Shown one piece after another: positions 36,409 to 47,437 of a stretch of 64,000 nt of DNA (positions are counted from its first letter, which is position 1; each line of letters opens with the position of its first letter). The translations under genes were made by a program, and so were the position numbers. The notes under the pieces are model-generated. The model did not search any database and was not told where the DNA came from. It saw only the letters and a program-made list of their open reading frames with translations. Source of the DNA: an uncultured Clostridia bacterium (GTDB taxonomy: Bacteria; Bacillota; Clostridia; TANB77; CAG-508); the NCBI GenBank assembly GCA_934121905.1, contig CAKOVI010000002.1:1-64000 (forward strand). Reading direction: 5' to 3'.

Positions 36409-37317
36409 TTAATTTAATTTATTTAATATTTTTGAATAATATATTTTTAGTTTTTTGTTTTCATTATCATAATTATTTTTTTCATTAATTTTGTAATCAC
36501 AATAATTACTAAATTTTATATATCCTAAAATTTTTATTTTTTCTAAAATATTTTTTGCTATCTTTTTATTTATGGAATAATTATTTATTTTATTAAAAAT
36601 AACATATACATTATTATAATTAATTTTATTATTTAAAATTATTTTTTCAATTTTATTTTTATTTATTTTAATTTTTTCATAGCTCATTTCCAAAATAAAA
36701 ATTATTTTAAAAGCACTACAAATTCTTTTTTTTACCTCAAAATAATCATCAATATCTAACTCCACAAATTCAAAATTATTATTTTTTACAACTTGAAAAT
36801 TGCTTAGAATCGTTGTCTTTCCTACATTTTTACAACCTATAATCAAAATCATTTTTTTATTTTCTAAATTATTATTTTTATATTTTGTTAGTTCATCATC
36901 TTTTTGTTTTATAATATTTTTTAGTGTTTCAATTTCTTCAAATAATTTTTCATTATTATTTAGTTTTATATCTTTTATTTCTTTAATTAAATCTTTAACA
37001 TTTATTTCGTCTATATAAAAAATATTTTTTATGTTATTATTTTTTAATAATGTTTCTAATTCATTATTTTTATTTTCCAAAATAAAAAATATATTAATTT
37101 CATTATTTATTTTTTTTATTTCATTTATTAAATTAGTAAAACTAATTTCACCCAATAATTTTTCATATAAAATTATCAAATCTATGTCTTTATTTTTTTC
37201 TAAGATTTCTAAAATTCCTTCTCTATATGAAATATCATTTTCAACAATTTCAATTTCTTCATTTTCTTTTAAATTGTCATTTAAGTTTTGATTGCCTATA
37301 GCAGTTATAACTTTTAT
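36409..37317 (-). CDS. P-loop ATPase with receiver-like N-terminus, probable ATA start
   Basis: The frame is open from ATA 37317, which sits 6 nt after GGAGAGG, and gives about 302 residues. Conventional starts appear only 46 codons later (TTG 37179). From ATA it reads KVITAIGNQNLND, then a receiver-like region (DIDLIILYEKLLGEISFTN), a coiled coil, and a P-loop (ILIIGCKNVGKTTILSNFQ, near residue 170). The layout recalls TadZ/CpaE-type ATPases. It follows VirB4 in the leftward cluster, so a role in assembly or positioning of the secretion machine is likely but inferred. Confidence 0.6.
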   Translation of the reverse strand: MKVITAIGNQNLNDNLKENEEIEIVENDISYREGILEILEKNKDIDLIILYEKLLGEISFTNLINEIKKINNEINIFFILENKNNELETLLKNNNIKNIFYIDEINVKDLIKEIKDIKLNNNEKLFEEIETLKNIIKQKDDELTKYKNNNLENKKMILIIGCKNVGKTTILSNFQVVKNNNFEFVELDIDDYFEVKKRICSAFKIIFILEMSYEKIKINKNKIEKIILNNKINYNNVYVIFNKINNYSINKKIAKNILEKIKILGYIKFSNYCDYKINEKNNYDNENKKLKIYYSKILNKLN

Positions 37318-37373
37318 ATTTATCCTCTCCTTTTTATAATGTTATCCACATTTTTTAACAAATTGTTAATAAC

Positions 37374-39197
37374 TTAACTATTATCCCCTTCTAGAACTTT
37401 CTTTTCTTTTTCAGAACATTCTACTTTTGCAAGTACATGATTATCTCCTATAAACATTAGGCTTTCTCCTCTTTTCAAAGATTTAATTTCAATTTTTTCC
37501 TTTTCTGATAAATTAACATTTTCAGATAAAACTTTTATATTTTCTTCTTCTAATAAGAAAAATGATTTTATACTTGAATTGTTTAAAATACTTTTTCCAT
37601 ATATTCCGTTTTCCAAACTAAACAAATCTGAAACATCTTGTGTAATTGCAACTGCACTCCCTCCATATTTCCTTATTGTTTTAAAAATTTTATAAATAAA
37701 TGATGCTACTTCTTTATTTGATGTAACTCCAATTAGCCTCCAAATTTCATCTAGATAGATTGCTTTTTTATTTTTTCTATTGATTTTAATTTTGTCCCAA
37801 AATAATTCTGTAAACAAAAAAATCCCAAATTTTAAATTTTCTTCACCTAATTCATATACATCAGCAATAATCAATTTATTGTCCAATTCTATATTGGTGT
37901 AATTATTAAAAAAATTTAAAGATCCTTTTATGAAAGGAATTAATTTAATACTAAATTTTTTTGTTCTTTCATCATTTTTTAAAATTTCATAAAATTCTTC
38001 TAAAATAGGCATATCAAAACTTGATTTAAATTTTTTTGAAATAATATTATTTTTGTTCTCAATAAACAAACTTTCATCATCAAAATTAATATTTTTTAAA
38101 CTATATAACTCAATTATTTTTTCCTCCAAAATTGCTTTCTCTTCTTCATCTAATTCTCCAAAAATCAAATTAAAAAATCCAATTAATTTCGCAATTTTAG
38201 TAGCCAGATATCCTTTTTCTCCGTCCTCTAAAGATTCTTCCCTTATATCAAAAACATTTACAAAAGTATTTGAAGATGGCCCAATTTTTATTTCTGTGCC
38301 ATTTAGTTCTTTTGCCAAATTTACATATTCTCTTTCTGGGTCAATTACATATTGTTCGATTCCCATTAATCTATATCTTAAAATTAACAACTTCGTATAA
38401 AAAGATTTTCCTGCTCCAGATGTTCCAAAGATACACATATTTGCATTTCTATATTTTTCAGTATTATATCTATCTACAAAAATTAAGGAATTATTATAAA
38501 TGTTTTTTCCAATAAAAATTCCTTCTTCATCAAAAATGCTTGATGTTATAAAAGGATATGTTGATACTAAACCACTTGTCAAAACATTCCTCCTTGCTGA
38601 ATTTTTAATATCTATATCATTTTCCATTATAGGCAAACAACTTCTAAAAATCTGCTCTTCCCTAAAGTTTGCTCTTCTTGTTTGCAAACCTTTACTTTGC
38701 ATTAGACCTTCAATGTTGTTCAAATAGAACTTTAAATCTTTAAAATTATCTGCAAAAACATCTACATAAATATATAAAAAATATAAATCCTCATTGTTTA
38801 CTTGCATTTCTTTTCTAATATATTTTGCATCATTATAAGTATAAATTGCAATATCAATATCCTCTCTATTTTGGTTTTTACCACTAATATCAACACCAAC
38901 ATTTCCAATATGGTATGTTAAATCCTTTATCGTTTTATATTGATCTTGCTTTTCATAAAAAATTGATAGATTCATATTTATATTTGTTTCTAAAATTGAC
39001 TTTAATAAAATATCATTTTGTTCTCTATAATAATTCACAATAATTAACCCACTATAAAAAATATTATCAATTTCTATGTATCTTGGATTTCTTAGATTAA
39101 TATATGCAGGAGCTACCTCATCATTAATATTTGTTGTACCTTCATAAAATTCTATCTTTTTGTTTTTATTTTCTTTTTTTAATATATCTATAAAAAT
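37374..39197 (-). CDS. VirB4-type secretion ATPase with non-canonical start
   Basis: The P-loop (FGTSGAGKSFYTKLL), DPEREYVNLAKEL, Walker B (KKAIYLDEIWRLIG) and VAITQDVSDLF identify a VirB4/TraC-family ATPase. The first conventional start is GTG 39038, but the frame is open for 53 more codons upstream. These encode a family-like N-terminus (EVAPAYINLRNPRYIEIDN, then FYSGLIIV) that reaches an AAAGGAG. The only codons placed properly after it are ATT 39197 (6-nt spacing) and ATA 39200 (3-nt). I take ATT 39197, giving 607 residues. The gene follows the TraC-like gene by about 24 bp. Confidence 0.8.
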   Translation of the reverse strand: MFIDILKKENKNKKIEFYEGTTNINDEVAPAYINLRNPRYIEIDNIFYSGLIIVNYYREQNDILLKSILETNINMNLSIFYEKQDQYKTIKDLTYHIGNVGVDISGKNQNREDIDIAIYTYNDAKYIRKEMQVNNEDLYFLYIYVDVFADNFKDLKFYLNNIEGLMQSKGLQTRRANFREEQIFRSCLPIMENDIDIKNSARRNVLTSGLVSTYPFITSSIFDEEGIFIGKNIYNNSLIFVDRYNTEKYRNANMCIFGTSGAGKSFYTKLLILRYRLMGIEQYVIDPEREYVNLAKELNGTEIKIGPSSNTFVNVFDIREESLEDGEKGYLATKIAKLIGFFNLIFGELDEEEKAILEEKIIELYSLKNINFDDESLFIENKNNIISKKFKSSFDMPILEEFYEILKNDERTKKFSIKLIPFIKGSLNFFNNYTNIELDNKLIIADVYELGEENLKFGIFLFTELFWDKIKINRKNKKAIYLDEIWRLIGVTSNKEVASFIYKIFKTIRKYGGSAVAITQDVSDLFSLENGIYGKSILNNSSIKSFFLLEEENIKVLSENVNLSEKEKIEIKSLKRGESLMFIGDNHVLAKVECSEKEKKVLEGDNS

Positions 39198-39221
39198 TAT
39201 AATCTCCTTTCTATGTAAAAA

Positions 39222-39767
39222 CTATTTTAAATAAATTCTTGAATTTAAAAATACGTTTAGTATATTTTTTATATCTTTTTTTGAATTAATATCTTCAGCA
39301 ATATTTCCACATCTAAATAAACATTCTTTTATTTTAAAATATTTTTCATTTAAACTTTGAAAAATATTATTTTCATTTTGACCATTTTCAGAAATTATAA
39401 TATAAAAATTTTTACTTGATGAATTTTTTAATGAATTAAATTTTTGAATAAAATTAAAATAATCATCTGCTAATTTATTTAAATATTTTTTATTTTCTTT
39501 TTCTAAATTTTCTTTTATTAATTGAATATTTTTATTTAAATTTTCTTTACTGCTTTGAATTAAAATTTGAATATCAAAATTGCACGTTTTCAAAAAAATT
39601 TTATATGAATTTAAAATTGATTCTTTTTCTAAATTGGATTTTAAATTAAAATTTATTGGTTTTACTTTTATAATTTTTACATATTTGCTATTTTTTAATT
39701 TTATTATTCCATTATCAAATATTTTTTCCATCATTATCCAATCTTGAGTTGTTCTATTTTCTTCCAT
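39222..39767 (-). CDS. TraC/TrbE N-domain-like protein of the type IV cluster
   Basis: This 181-residue protein (GIIKLKNSKYVKIIKVKPIN, then ILNSYKIFLKTCNFDIQILI) resembles the N-terminal domain that in many systems is fused to VirB4/TraC ATPases. Here it is a separate gene just upstream of VirB4. The ATG has GGAGGAAG. It is helical, lysine-rich and without membrane segments. It is the first gene of the leftward secretion cluster. Confidence 0.55.
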   Translation of the reverse strand: MEENRTTQDWIMMEKIFDNGIIKLKNSKYVKIIKVKPINFNLKSNLEKESILNSYKIFLKTCNFDIQILIQSSKENLNKNIQLIKENLEKENKKYLNKLADDYFNFIQKFNSLKNSSSKNFYIIISENGQNENNIFQSLNEKYFKIKECLFRCGNIAEDINSKKDIKNILNVFLNSRIYLK

Positions 39768-40398
39768 TCTTCCTCCTTCTTGCTTATTATATTACAAAAT
39801 CTTCAAATGTCAAGAAAAATCGTTCGACAAAATTCGACAAAAGTTTCAACTACTAACTTATTATTAACAATATTTAAGCTTTAATTATACATTTAATTGT
39901 GTCATCTAAATATATAAAAAAAATTTTAAAAAAAATGTATATAATTTTTAAATTTGACCATAATATATTTAGTAAGGTTAATAACAGTTGTTCCAAGAGG
40001 ATTATTGGATTAAATATATTTAGTTTAATAATTTTCGGACAAAGATGTATATTAGTTTAAAACTTAGATTAATATATGTCGGCGATAAGAGTATATTATT
40101 TGTAGGTAGGCTATAAATATATGGTTACAATATAGGTAATATATTTGAGATAAGATTATTTTTATATTTCTTAATGGTCTTTATTAGTCCATTTTCGGAT
40201 AAATAAGGTTATTAAAAGTGTATTCATAGTCGAGCAACTGATTTATAAGTTTGGTTTATAGCTTATTTATATAGTAATATATATTAGGTTAAAAAATTAG
40301 GTTTATAAGTTTGAGTTAAGATTGTTATTAGCTTTACTTAGGGATAAAAGGGCATATCGATTATTCGATATGCTCTTTATCCTTTTAATTCCAAAATA
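39768..40398. other. 631-bp gene-free AT-rich region between gyrB and the secretion cluster
   Basis: No ORF with a ribosome site is seen on either strand. The plus strand is dense in TAG and TAA words and contains repeated phrases (TTTATAAGTTTG twice, at 40231-40242 and 40303-40314; ATATATTTAG twice). The gyrB terminator occupies its right end. It presumably contains the promoter of the leftward secretion operon, but no convincing box pair stands out. Confidence 0.5.
40342..40386 (-). terminator. gyrB terminator
   Basis: A long stem (GGATAAAAGGGCATATCGA with TCGATATGCTCTTTATCC) has a TTAT loop and near-complete pairing, just after the gyrB stop. Confidence 0.75.
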
Positions 40399-42354
<1,956 letters not shown>

Positions 42355-42403
42355 TTATATCTTATATAATAATTGTAATTTCTAAATTTGTCAAATCATT
42401 TTT

Positions 42404-43477
42404 TTATTTTTCCAAAAAAATTTCTCCATTTTTAACATTAAAAATTTTTGCATCAACATTATTTAATAATAATTTATCTGTACAAGTTATAATAACTTGT
42501 GTATTTTTTATATTTTCCATAAAATTATTTCTTCTTTTTTCATCAAGTTCTGACATAAAATCATCTAATAATAAAATTGGGTTTTCTCCAATTTCATCAG
42601 CAATAACTTGTAATTCCGAAATTTTTAAAGATAAAATTGCAGTTCTATGTTGACCTTGTGAACCATAAACATTTACTAATTTATCGTCAATAAAAATTTG
42701 AAAATCATCTCTGTGAATTCCTCTTGTAGTGCATCCTCTAATAATATCTAATTTTCTTCTTTCTTTCAAAAAATCTTTAAATTTATTTTTATCTAAACAA
42801 TCACTAATATACTGGATTTTAATATTTTCCCTATTTCCCGTAATATTGTTATGAATAATATTTATTTTTTCTTTTATTTTTTCAATAAATTCATTTCGAT
42901 AATTTGAAATAATATTTCCATAATTAATTAATTGTTCATCCCATAATTCTAATAAATTTTCATCTACATTTTCTAATTTTATTTTTTTTAAATAATTATT
43001 TCTTTCATCCAATGCCTTTTTATATAAATTATATACGTGCATATAATTGGGTCTTAATTGGCTTATCATAATATCTAAAAATTTTCTTCTATTTTGAGGT
43101 CCACCTTTTAAAATATTTATATCATCAGGTGTAAAAATTACAGTGTTTATATTTCCCAATAAATCACTTAATTTTTTTATTTTTATTTTATTAATATTTA
43201 TATTTTTTTTATTTGAAATTCCAATTTCAATATTTCCACTTCTATCTGATTTGTGAAAATCGATTTCTATTCTTGCAAAATCTTCTCCAAATTTAATTAA
43301 TTCACTATCTTTTTTACTTCTAAAAGATTTTCCTATACTTGCTAAAAATATTGATTCTATAATATTTGTTTTTCCTTGAGCATTTTCTCCATAAAAAATA
43401 TTTAATTTTTTATTTAATTTTATTTCTTGATTTTCATAATTTCTAAAATTACTTATTTTTAAGTCTTCTATCCACAT
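42404..43477 (-). CDS. recF: DNA replication and repair protein RecF
   Basis: This 357-residue SMC-like ATPase has Walker A FYGENAQGKTNIIES, the signature-like VYGSQGQHRTAILSLK, and Walker B ILLLDDFMSELDEKRR. It loads RecA at gaps with RecO and RecR. It lies between dnaN and gyrB as usual. The small S4-domain gene (yaaA) commonly found between dnaN and recF is absent here. Confidence 0.95.
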   Translation of the reverse strand: MWIEDLKISNFRNYENQEIKLNKKLNIFYGENAQGKTNIIESIFLASIGKSFRSKKDSELIKFGEDFARIEIDFHKSDRSGNIEIGISNKKNININKIKIKKLSDLLGNINTVIFTPDDINILKGGPQNRRKFLDIMISQLRPNYMHVYNLYKKALDERNNYLKKIKLENVDENLLELWDEQLINYGNIISNYRNEFIEKIKEKINIIHNNITGNRENIKIQYISDCLDKNKFKDFLKERRKLDIIRGCTTRGIHRDDFQIFIDDKLVNVYGSQGQHRTAILSLKISELQVIADEIGENPILLLDDFMSELDEKRRNNFMENIKNTQVIITCTDKLLLNNVDAKIFNVKNGEIFLEK

Positions 43478-43840
43478 ATTTTCCTCACATTGTTAATAAA
43501 TAAAAAGTCTTTTATATTTTATAGATTATATTACGATATATTATTATATTAAAATACTATATAAGGTTAAAAGTAAATAATTTTCTTTTTATTACTTTAT
43601 TTTTCTTTTTTTATCTATCTCTATCGATTTATTTCAATTTTTAGAAAAATATTTTTTTTAATATAATTATTTATAAAAAATATAAAAATCGCTTATTTTT
43701 GATTCTCACGAGCCGTTTTTTGAGTGCTTTCAGAGAATATCCACAATTTATCCCCAATTTGTCAATATATTGTGGATAACTATCAAAAAAAAGCACAAAA
43801 ACAGCCCAAAATCTAATTTTTTTGAGCTATTTTTAATATT
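43478..43840. other. dnaN-recF intergenic region with a DnaA box and terminator
   Basis: This 363-bp stretch has no gene. It holds a perfect DnaA box on the minus strand (TGTGGATAA, 43771-43779) and related TATCCACAA sequence. A dnaN terminator (AGCCCAAAA with TTTTGAGCT, 43803-43828) is followed on the minus strand by GTTTTTG. The rest is AT-rich. Confidence 0.55.
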
Positions 43841-44959
43841 TTATTCACCTTTTAATCTAATTGGTAAAATCATATATACATAATCTGCATTTTCAACAGA
43901 TTTTATTAAACATGGAGATACATTTGTTCCAAATTCGACATATATTTCTTCTTCATCAATAGCTTTTAAACTATCTAGGAAATATTTTGGATTAAATCCT
44001 ACTTCTAAGTTTTTTCCTTCTGTTGATATAAATACTTCTTCTTTAGCATCACCAGTTTGGTTAGTACATAAAATTGTTAATTTTCCAATATCAACAGTTA
44101 CCTTAACAGGATATTTTTTTTCTTTTTCTATACTTGAAGAAGATATCAAACTAATTCTTTCAAAACTATTTTGTAAAGCTGCTTTTTCAACTCTAATTCT
44201 TGTTTGCCAAGAATTTGGAATTACAGTTGAATAGTTTAAAAATTCTCCATCTAAAATTCTTGTTACAATTTTACAACTTTCCATTTCAAAAACTGCTTGA
44301 TTTTTTGAAACTCCAATTTTTATTGGTTCAAATGAATCAGTTAGAATTTTGTTTACTTCGTTTAAAGTTTTAGCTGGAATTACAGCTTTAAAGTCATTTA
44401 CAGGAACTGGTATATTTATTGTTCTTAATGCTAATCTAAATCCATCTATTGCAACAACATTTAATTTATTGTTTTTAATCTCAAATAAACATCCTGTAAA
44501 AATAGGTCTATTTTCTTCAGTACTTACAGCAAATATTGTTTTTCTAATCATATTTTTTAAAGCACTTTGCTCTAAACTGATGGAATTTTCAATTTCAATT
44601 TTAGGTAATTCTGGAAATTCATCAGGATTCATAGTTGCTAATTTATATAGTGAACCTTCACATTCTATAGTTAATAAATTATTTTCATTAACACTAATAT
44701 TGATTTCTGTATCTGGTAACTTTCTTATAATTTCTGTAAACATAGTTGCATTTACAACTGTACTTCCTTGTTCTATAACTTCACATTGCATTGTATATTC
44801 AATACCTAATTCTAAATCATAAGTTGTTAGTTTAATTTCATTATCGTTTGTTTGAATAAGTATACCTTCTAATATCGGCATTGTAGTTTTAGAAGCCACT
44901 CCTTTTACTACGGAATTAAGAGCTTTTATAATTTTGTCTTTATAGCAAACGAATTTCAT
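43841..44959 (-). CDS. dnaN: DNA polymerase III sliding clamp (beta subunit)
   Basis: This 372-residue protein has the three-domain clamp fold, with MKFVCYKDKIIKALNSVVKG at the start, TTYDLELGIEYTM in domain I, ENRPIFTGCLFEI in domain II and a C-terminal YVYMILPIRLKGE. It encircles DNA as a dimer. It lies downstream of dnaA across the trio-containing origin region. Length is normal. Confidence 0.96.
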   Translation of the reverse strand: MKFVCYKDKIIKALNSVVKGVASKTTMPILEGILIQTNDNEIKLTTYDLELGIEYTMQCEVIEQGSTVVNATMFTEIIRKLPDTEINISVNENNLLTIECEGSLYKLATMNPDEFPELPKIEIENSISLEQSALKNMIRKTIFAVSTEENRPIFTGCLFEIKNNKLNVVAIDGFRLALRTINIPVPVNDFKAVIPAKTLNEVNKILTDSFEPIKIGVSKNQAVFEMESCKIVTRILDGEFLNYSTVIPNSWQTRIRVEKAALQNSFERISLISSSSIEKEKKYPVKVTVDIGKLTILCTNQTGDAKEEVFISTEGKNLEVGFNPKYFLDSLKAIDEEEIYVEFGTNVSPCLIKSVENADYVYMILPIRLKGE

Positions 44960-45311
44960 TAATCAATCATCCTTTCTTTTGGCATATTTATTTATAATAT
45001 TAATATAATATATATAGTAGTAGTAGTAGTAGGTGCTGTGGAAAGTGTGGAAAACTATGTGGAAACATTATGTCCGTAGCAAAAGAGGTATGGATAACTC
45101 TGTGGATAACTAGGGTATGTTATCCACAGTTTCCACATTCATGTGTGGAAAAGTAGTTATCCACAGTTTATCAACAGCTTATCCACAATAGGTATGTGGA
45201 TAACTGATGTAGATATTCCGCAATAAGGAATATAAGTTTTGTTATCGAACGTAATTTTCCACAAACATTAATTTATTAAAACTTGTGTAATCATTTATAC
45301 TCTAATATTTC
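44960..45311. other. oriC: oriC, dnaA-dnaN part: AT-rich stretch, DnaA-trios and DnaA boxes
   Basis: From left to right it holds an AT-rich stretch (44985-45014), six uninterrupted TAG trinucleotides (45015-45032), and a short GTGC spacer with box-like TGTGGAAAG. Five perfect DnaA boxes follow: 45101-45109 minus, 45120-45128 plus, 45157-45165 plus, 45179-45187 plus and 45195-45203 minus. The order of AT-rich region, DnaA-trio and boxes is that of the bacterial origin unwinding element described in B. subtilis. Confidence 0.85.
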
Positions 45312-46673
45312 CTAATTTTCGACATTTAAAATTATGTTTTTCACACTTTCCACAATTAACTTAGTATTTGTTTTTTCTTTAATTTCTTTAGCAATTTTTT
45401 TATAAGCATGCATTACTGTTGAATGGTCTCTTTTCCCAAAATCTACCCCAATTTGTGGAAAACTCATATTTGCAACTTCTCTACAAAGATACATTGCAAT
45501 TTGTCTTGGGAATGCTATATCATTTGAACGTTTTTCACCAGCTAATTCTTTTTTGTCTATACTGAAATATTTAGCAACAGTTTCTTGAATGTATTCTGAT
45601 GAAATCACTTTTTCTTTTTTAGATATGAATTCATTTATAACATTTTCTGCAAGTTCAATTGTAATTGGGCTATGTGTAAGTGATGCTCTTGCTACGATTT
45701 TATTAAATACACCTTCTAATTCACGTATATTTGAGTCTATTTTTGTTGCAATATCAGCTAATATCTCATCATCAATTATAATACTTTCATCTAGGGCTTT
45801 TTTTCTTAAAATTGCAACTCTTGTTTCATAATCTGGGCACGATATATCTGCCAAAAGTCCCCATTCAAATCTTGATCTCAAACGTTCTTCCAGGAAGGGT
45901 AAGTCTCTTGGCGGTTTATCACTTGAAATTATTATTTGCTTGCCGTTTTCATATAATGTGTTAAATGTGTGGAAAAATTCTTCTTGAACTCTTTCCTTAT
46001 TTGCAATAAATTGAATGTCATCAATTAATAATGCATCTGCAGAGCGATATTTGTTTCTAAATGGGTCATTTTTTCCTTCTCTGATGGAATTTATCAAGTG
46101 ATTTGTGAATTTTTCTGATGTTACATAAACAATATTCATTGAACGGTTATTTTGTAAGATTCTATTACCAACAGCTTGCATTAAGTGAGTTTTACCTAAA
46201 CCTACTCCACCATAAATGAAAAGAGGATTGTAAGTTTTTGCAGGATTGTCACCAACAGCTAGTGCAGCAGCATGAGCAAATCTATTATTGTTTCCTACAA
46301 CGAATGTTTCAAATGTATACTTGGGATTTAAACTTTGATTTGAATAATCAATTTCTTCTTCTGGGTTTTTCTGAGATGAAATGATGACATTTTTGTTTTC
46401 ATCTGTTTTTACATATTTTTCAAGAGAATGCACTGAAAATGTAAAATTTCTATTTGTAATATCTTGCAAAGCATTTAGAATTAAACTTGCATATCTATGT
46501 TCTAGCATATCTTTTTTGTAATCTGTATCAACTTGGAATACAATGTTTGAATTATCTATTTTTTCAATGATAGTTTGATTTACATAGGTATCAAAAGAGA
46601 TTTTACTCATTTCAGGGCGTAATTGATTTCGTAGTTGGTCCATCAATTCTTTTGGGTCTAAATTTAAGTTCAT
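45312..46673 (-). CDS. dnaA: chromosomal replication initiator protein DnaA
   Basis: ATG 46673 follows AAAGGAG and gives 453 residues, the usual length; the frame runs 20 codons further upstream without a ribosome site. The AAA+ domain shows GGVGLGKTHLMQAVGN and ALLIDDIQFIANKERVQEEF. The C-terminal DNA-binding domain ends with the DnaA signature (VDFGKRDHSTVMHAYKKI). It binds the boxes on both sides of the gene and opens oriC. Confidence 0.97.
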   Translation of the reverse strand: MNLNLDPKELMDQLRNQLRPEMSKISFDTYVNQTIIEKIDNSNIVFQVDTDYKKDMLEHRYASLILNALQDITNRNFTFSVHSLEKYVKTDENKNVIISSQKNPEEEIDYSNQSLNPKYTFETFVVGNNNRFAHAAALAVGDNPAKTYNPLFIYGGVGLGKTHLMQAVGNRILQNNRSMNIVYVTSEKFTNHLINSIREGKNDPFRNKYRSADALLIDDIQFIANKERVQEEFFHTFNTLYENGKQIIISSDKPPRDLPFLEERLRSRFEWGLLADISCPDYETRVAILRKKALDESIIIDDEILADIATKIDSNIRELEGVFNKIVARASLTHSPITIELAENVINEFISKKEKVISSEYIQETVAKYFSIDKKELAGEKRSNDIAFPRQIAMYLCREVANMSFPQIGVDFGKRDHSTVMHAYKKIAKEIKEKTNTKLIVESVKNIILNVEN

Positions 46674-46751
46674 AAAACATCTCCTTTCTTTTATTTTTTT
46701 TAAAAAATGTAACAAATTATGTAGATTAATCATATTTATTTTTTGAAAAAG

Positions 46752-46943
46752 TTATCCACAAAGTTATCCACATGTGTTGATAAGTTTGTAATATTTCCGT
46801 AAAAAACAATACTAAATCCGAACATAAATTTATAGCTTAAAAGCAAGTAGCCTAGGCGAGTTCAAGTTTTTTACAAAAATAAAATTGACTTGTAAAATTT
46901 ATTCACAGTTTGTGTGGACAACCTGTGGATAACCTGTGCATAA
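46752..46943. other. oriC, upstream part: DnaA-box cluster 5' of dnaA
   Basis: Perfect boxes lie at 46752-46760 and 46764-46772 (plus) and 46924-46932 (minus), with near matches TTATTCACA (46899) and TGTGCATAA (46935). The 542-bp region between dnaA and rpmH contains no gene. Together with the dnaA-dnaN gap this gives a bipartite origin, as in B. subtilis; autoregulation of dnaA from these boxes is likely. Confidence 0.75.
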
Positions 46944-47096
46944 CTTTTTTAAATTTACATTTTTTTGAAATATTATAACGTTAAAAGTGTTATACAACAT
47001 TTTCTTTGAAATTGCAACAAAAATTCGAAAAAATATACAAAAAAAGCTCTGTAAACCGTATTTCCTTAAGAGAATGAAAAAAAATTCGAAATTTCA

Positions 47097-47125
47097 TTGA
47101 CTTTTCTTTGGCTTTAAGGTATAAT
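47097..47125 (+). promoter_or_regulatory. promoter of the rpmH operon
   Basis: TTGACT and TATAAT are separated by 17 bp, about 90 bp upstream of rpmH. Confidence 0.75.
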
Positions 47126-47215
47126 ATTTTCACTTGCGTTTTTATGATTTTTAATAGGCGTATGTAAAACAAAAAATTATATATAAAAATAAAATTAAGT
47201 GGAGGTGTTTTAAAC

Positions 47216-47350
47216 ATGAAAAGAACTTTTCAACCAAAAAAAAGACAAAACAAAAAAGTACACGGATTTTTCGCAAGAATGTCAACAAGAGCTGGAAGAA
47301 ATGTATTAAAAGCCAGAAGAGCAAAAGGAAGAAAAAGATTATGTGCTTAA
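47216..47350 (+). CDS. rpmH: 50S ribosomal protein L34
   Basis: This 44-residue basic protein, [20 protein letters not shown] followed by [20 protein letters not shown], is canonical L34. ATG 47216 has GGAGGTG upstream. It opens the conserved rpmH-rnpA-yidD-yidC-jag order on the other side of oriC. Codon use includes CAC-GGA at the Gly but no CGG. Confidence 0.97.
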   Translation: MKRTFQPKKRQNKKVHGFFARMSTRAGRNVLKARRAKGRKRLCA

Positions 47351-47363
47351 GCTTTACACATTG

Positions 47364-47420
47364 GGGCTAATATAAGCTAATTAAAGTTTGTATAACCAAA
47401 CGAATAAAGCTTATTTAGCC
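47364..47420 (+). promoter_or_regulatory. stem-loop between rpmH and rnpA
   Basis: GGCTAATATAAGCT pairs, with a bulge, with AAGCTTATTTAGCC, and an inner GTTTG/CAAAC hairpin closes a short loop. There is no T-run at its end, so a processing or attenuation element is more likely than a terminator. Confidence 0.45.
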
Positions 47421-47437
47421 AAAGGATGTGAATAAAA

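Noticed and set aside
39840..40330. A structured non-coding RNA such as SRP RNA, 6S RNA or RNase P RNA
   Set aside because: The stretch is extremely AT-rich and shows no long helices or known conserved motifs.
45015..45032. (TAG)6 as a simple microsatellite
   Set aside because: Its place between the AT-rich stretch and DnaA boxes fits DnaA-trios better.
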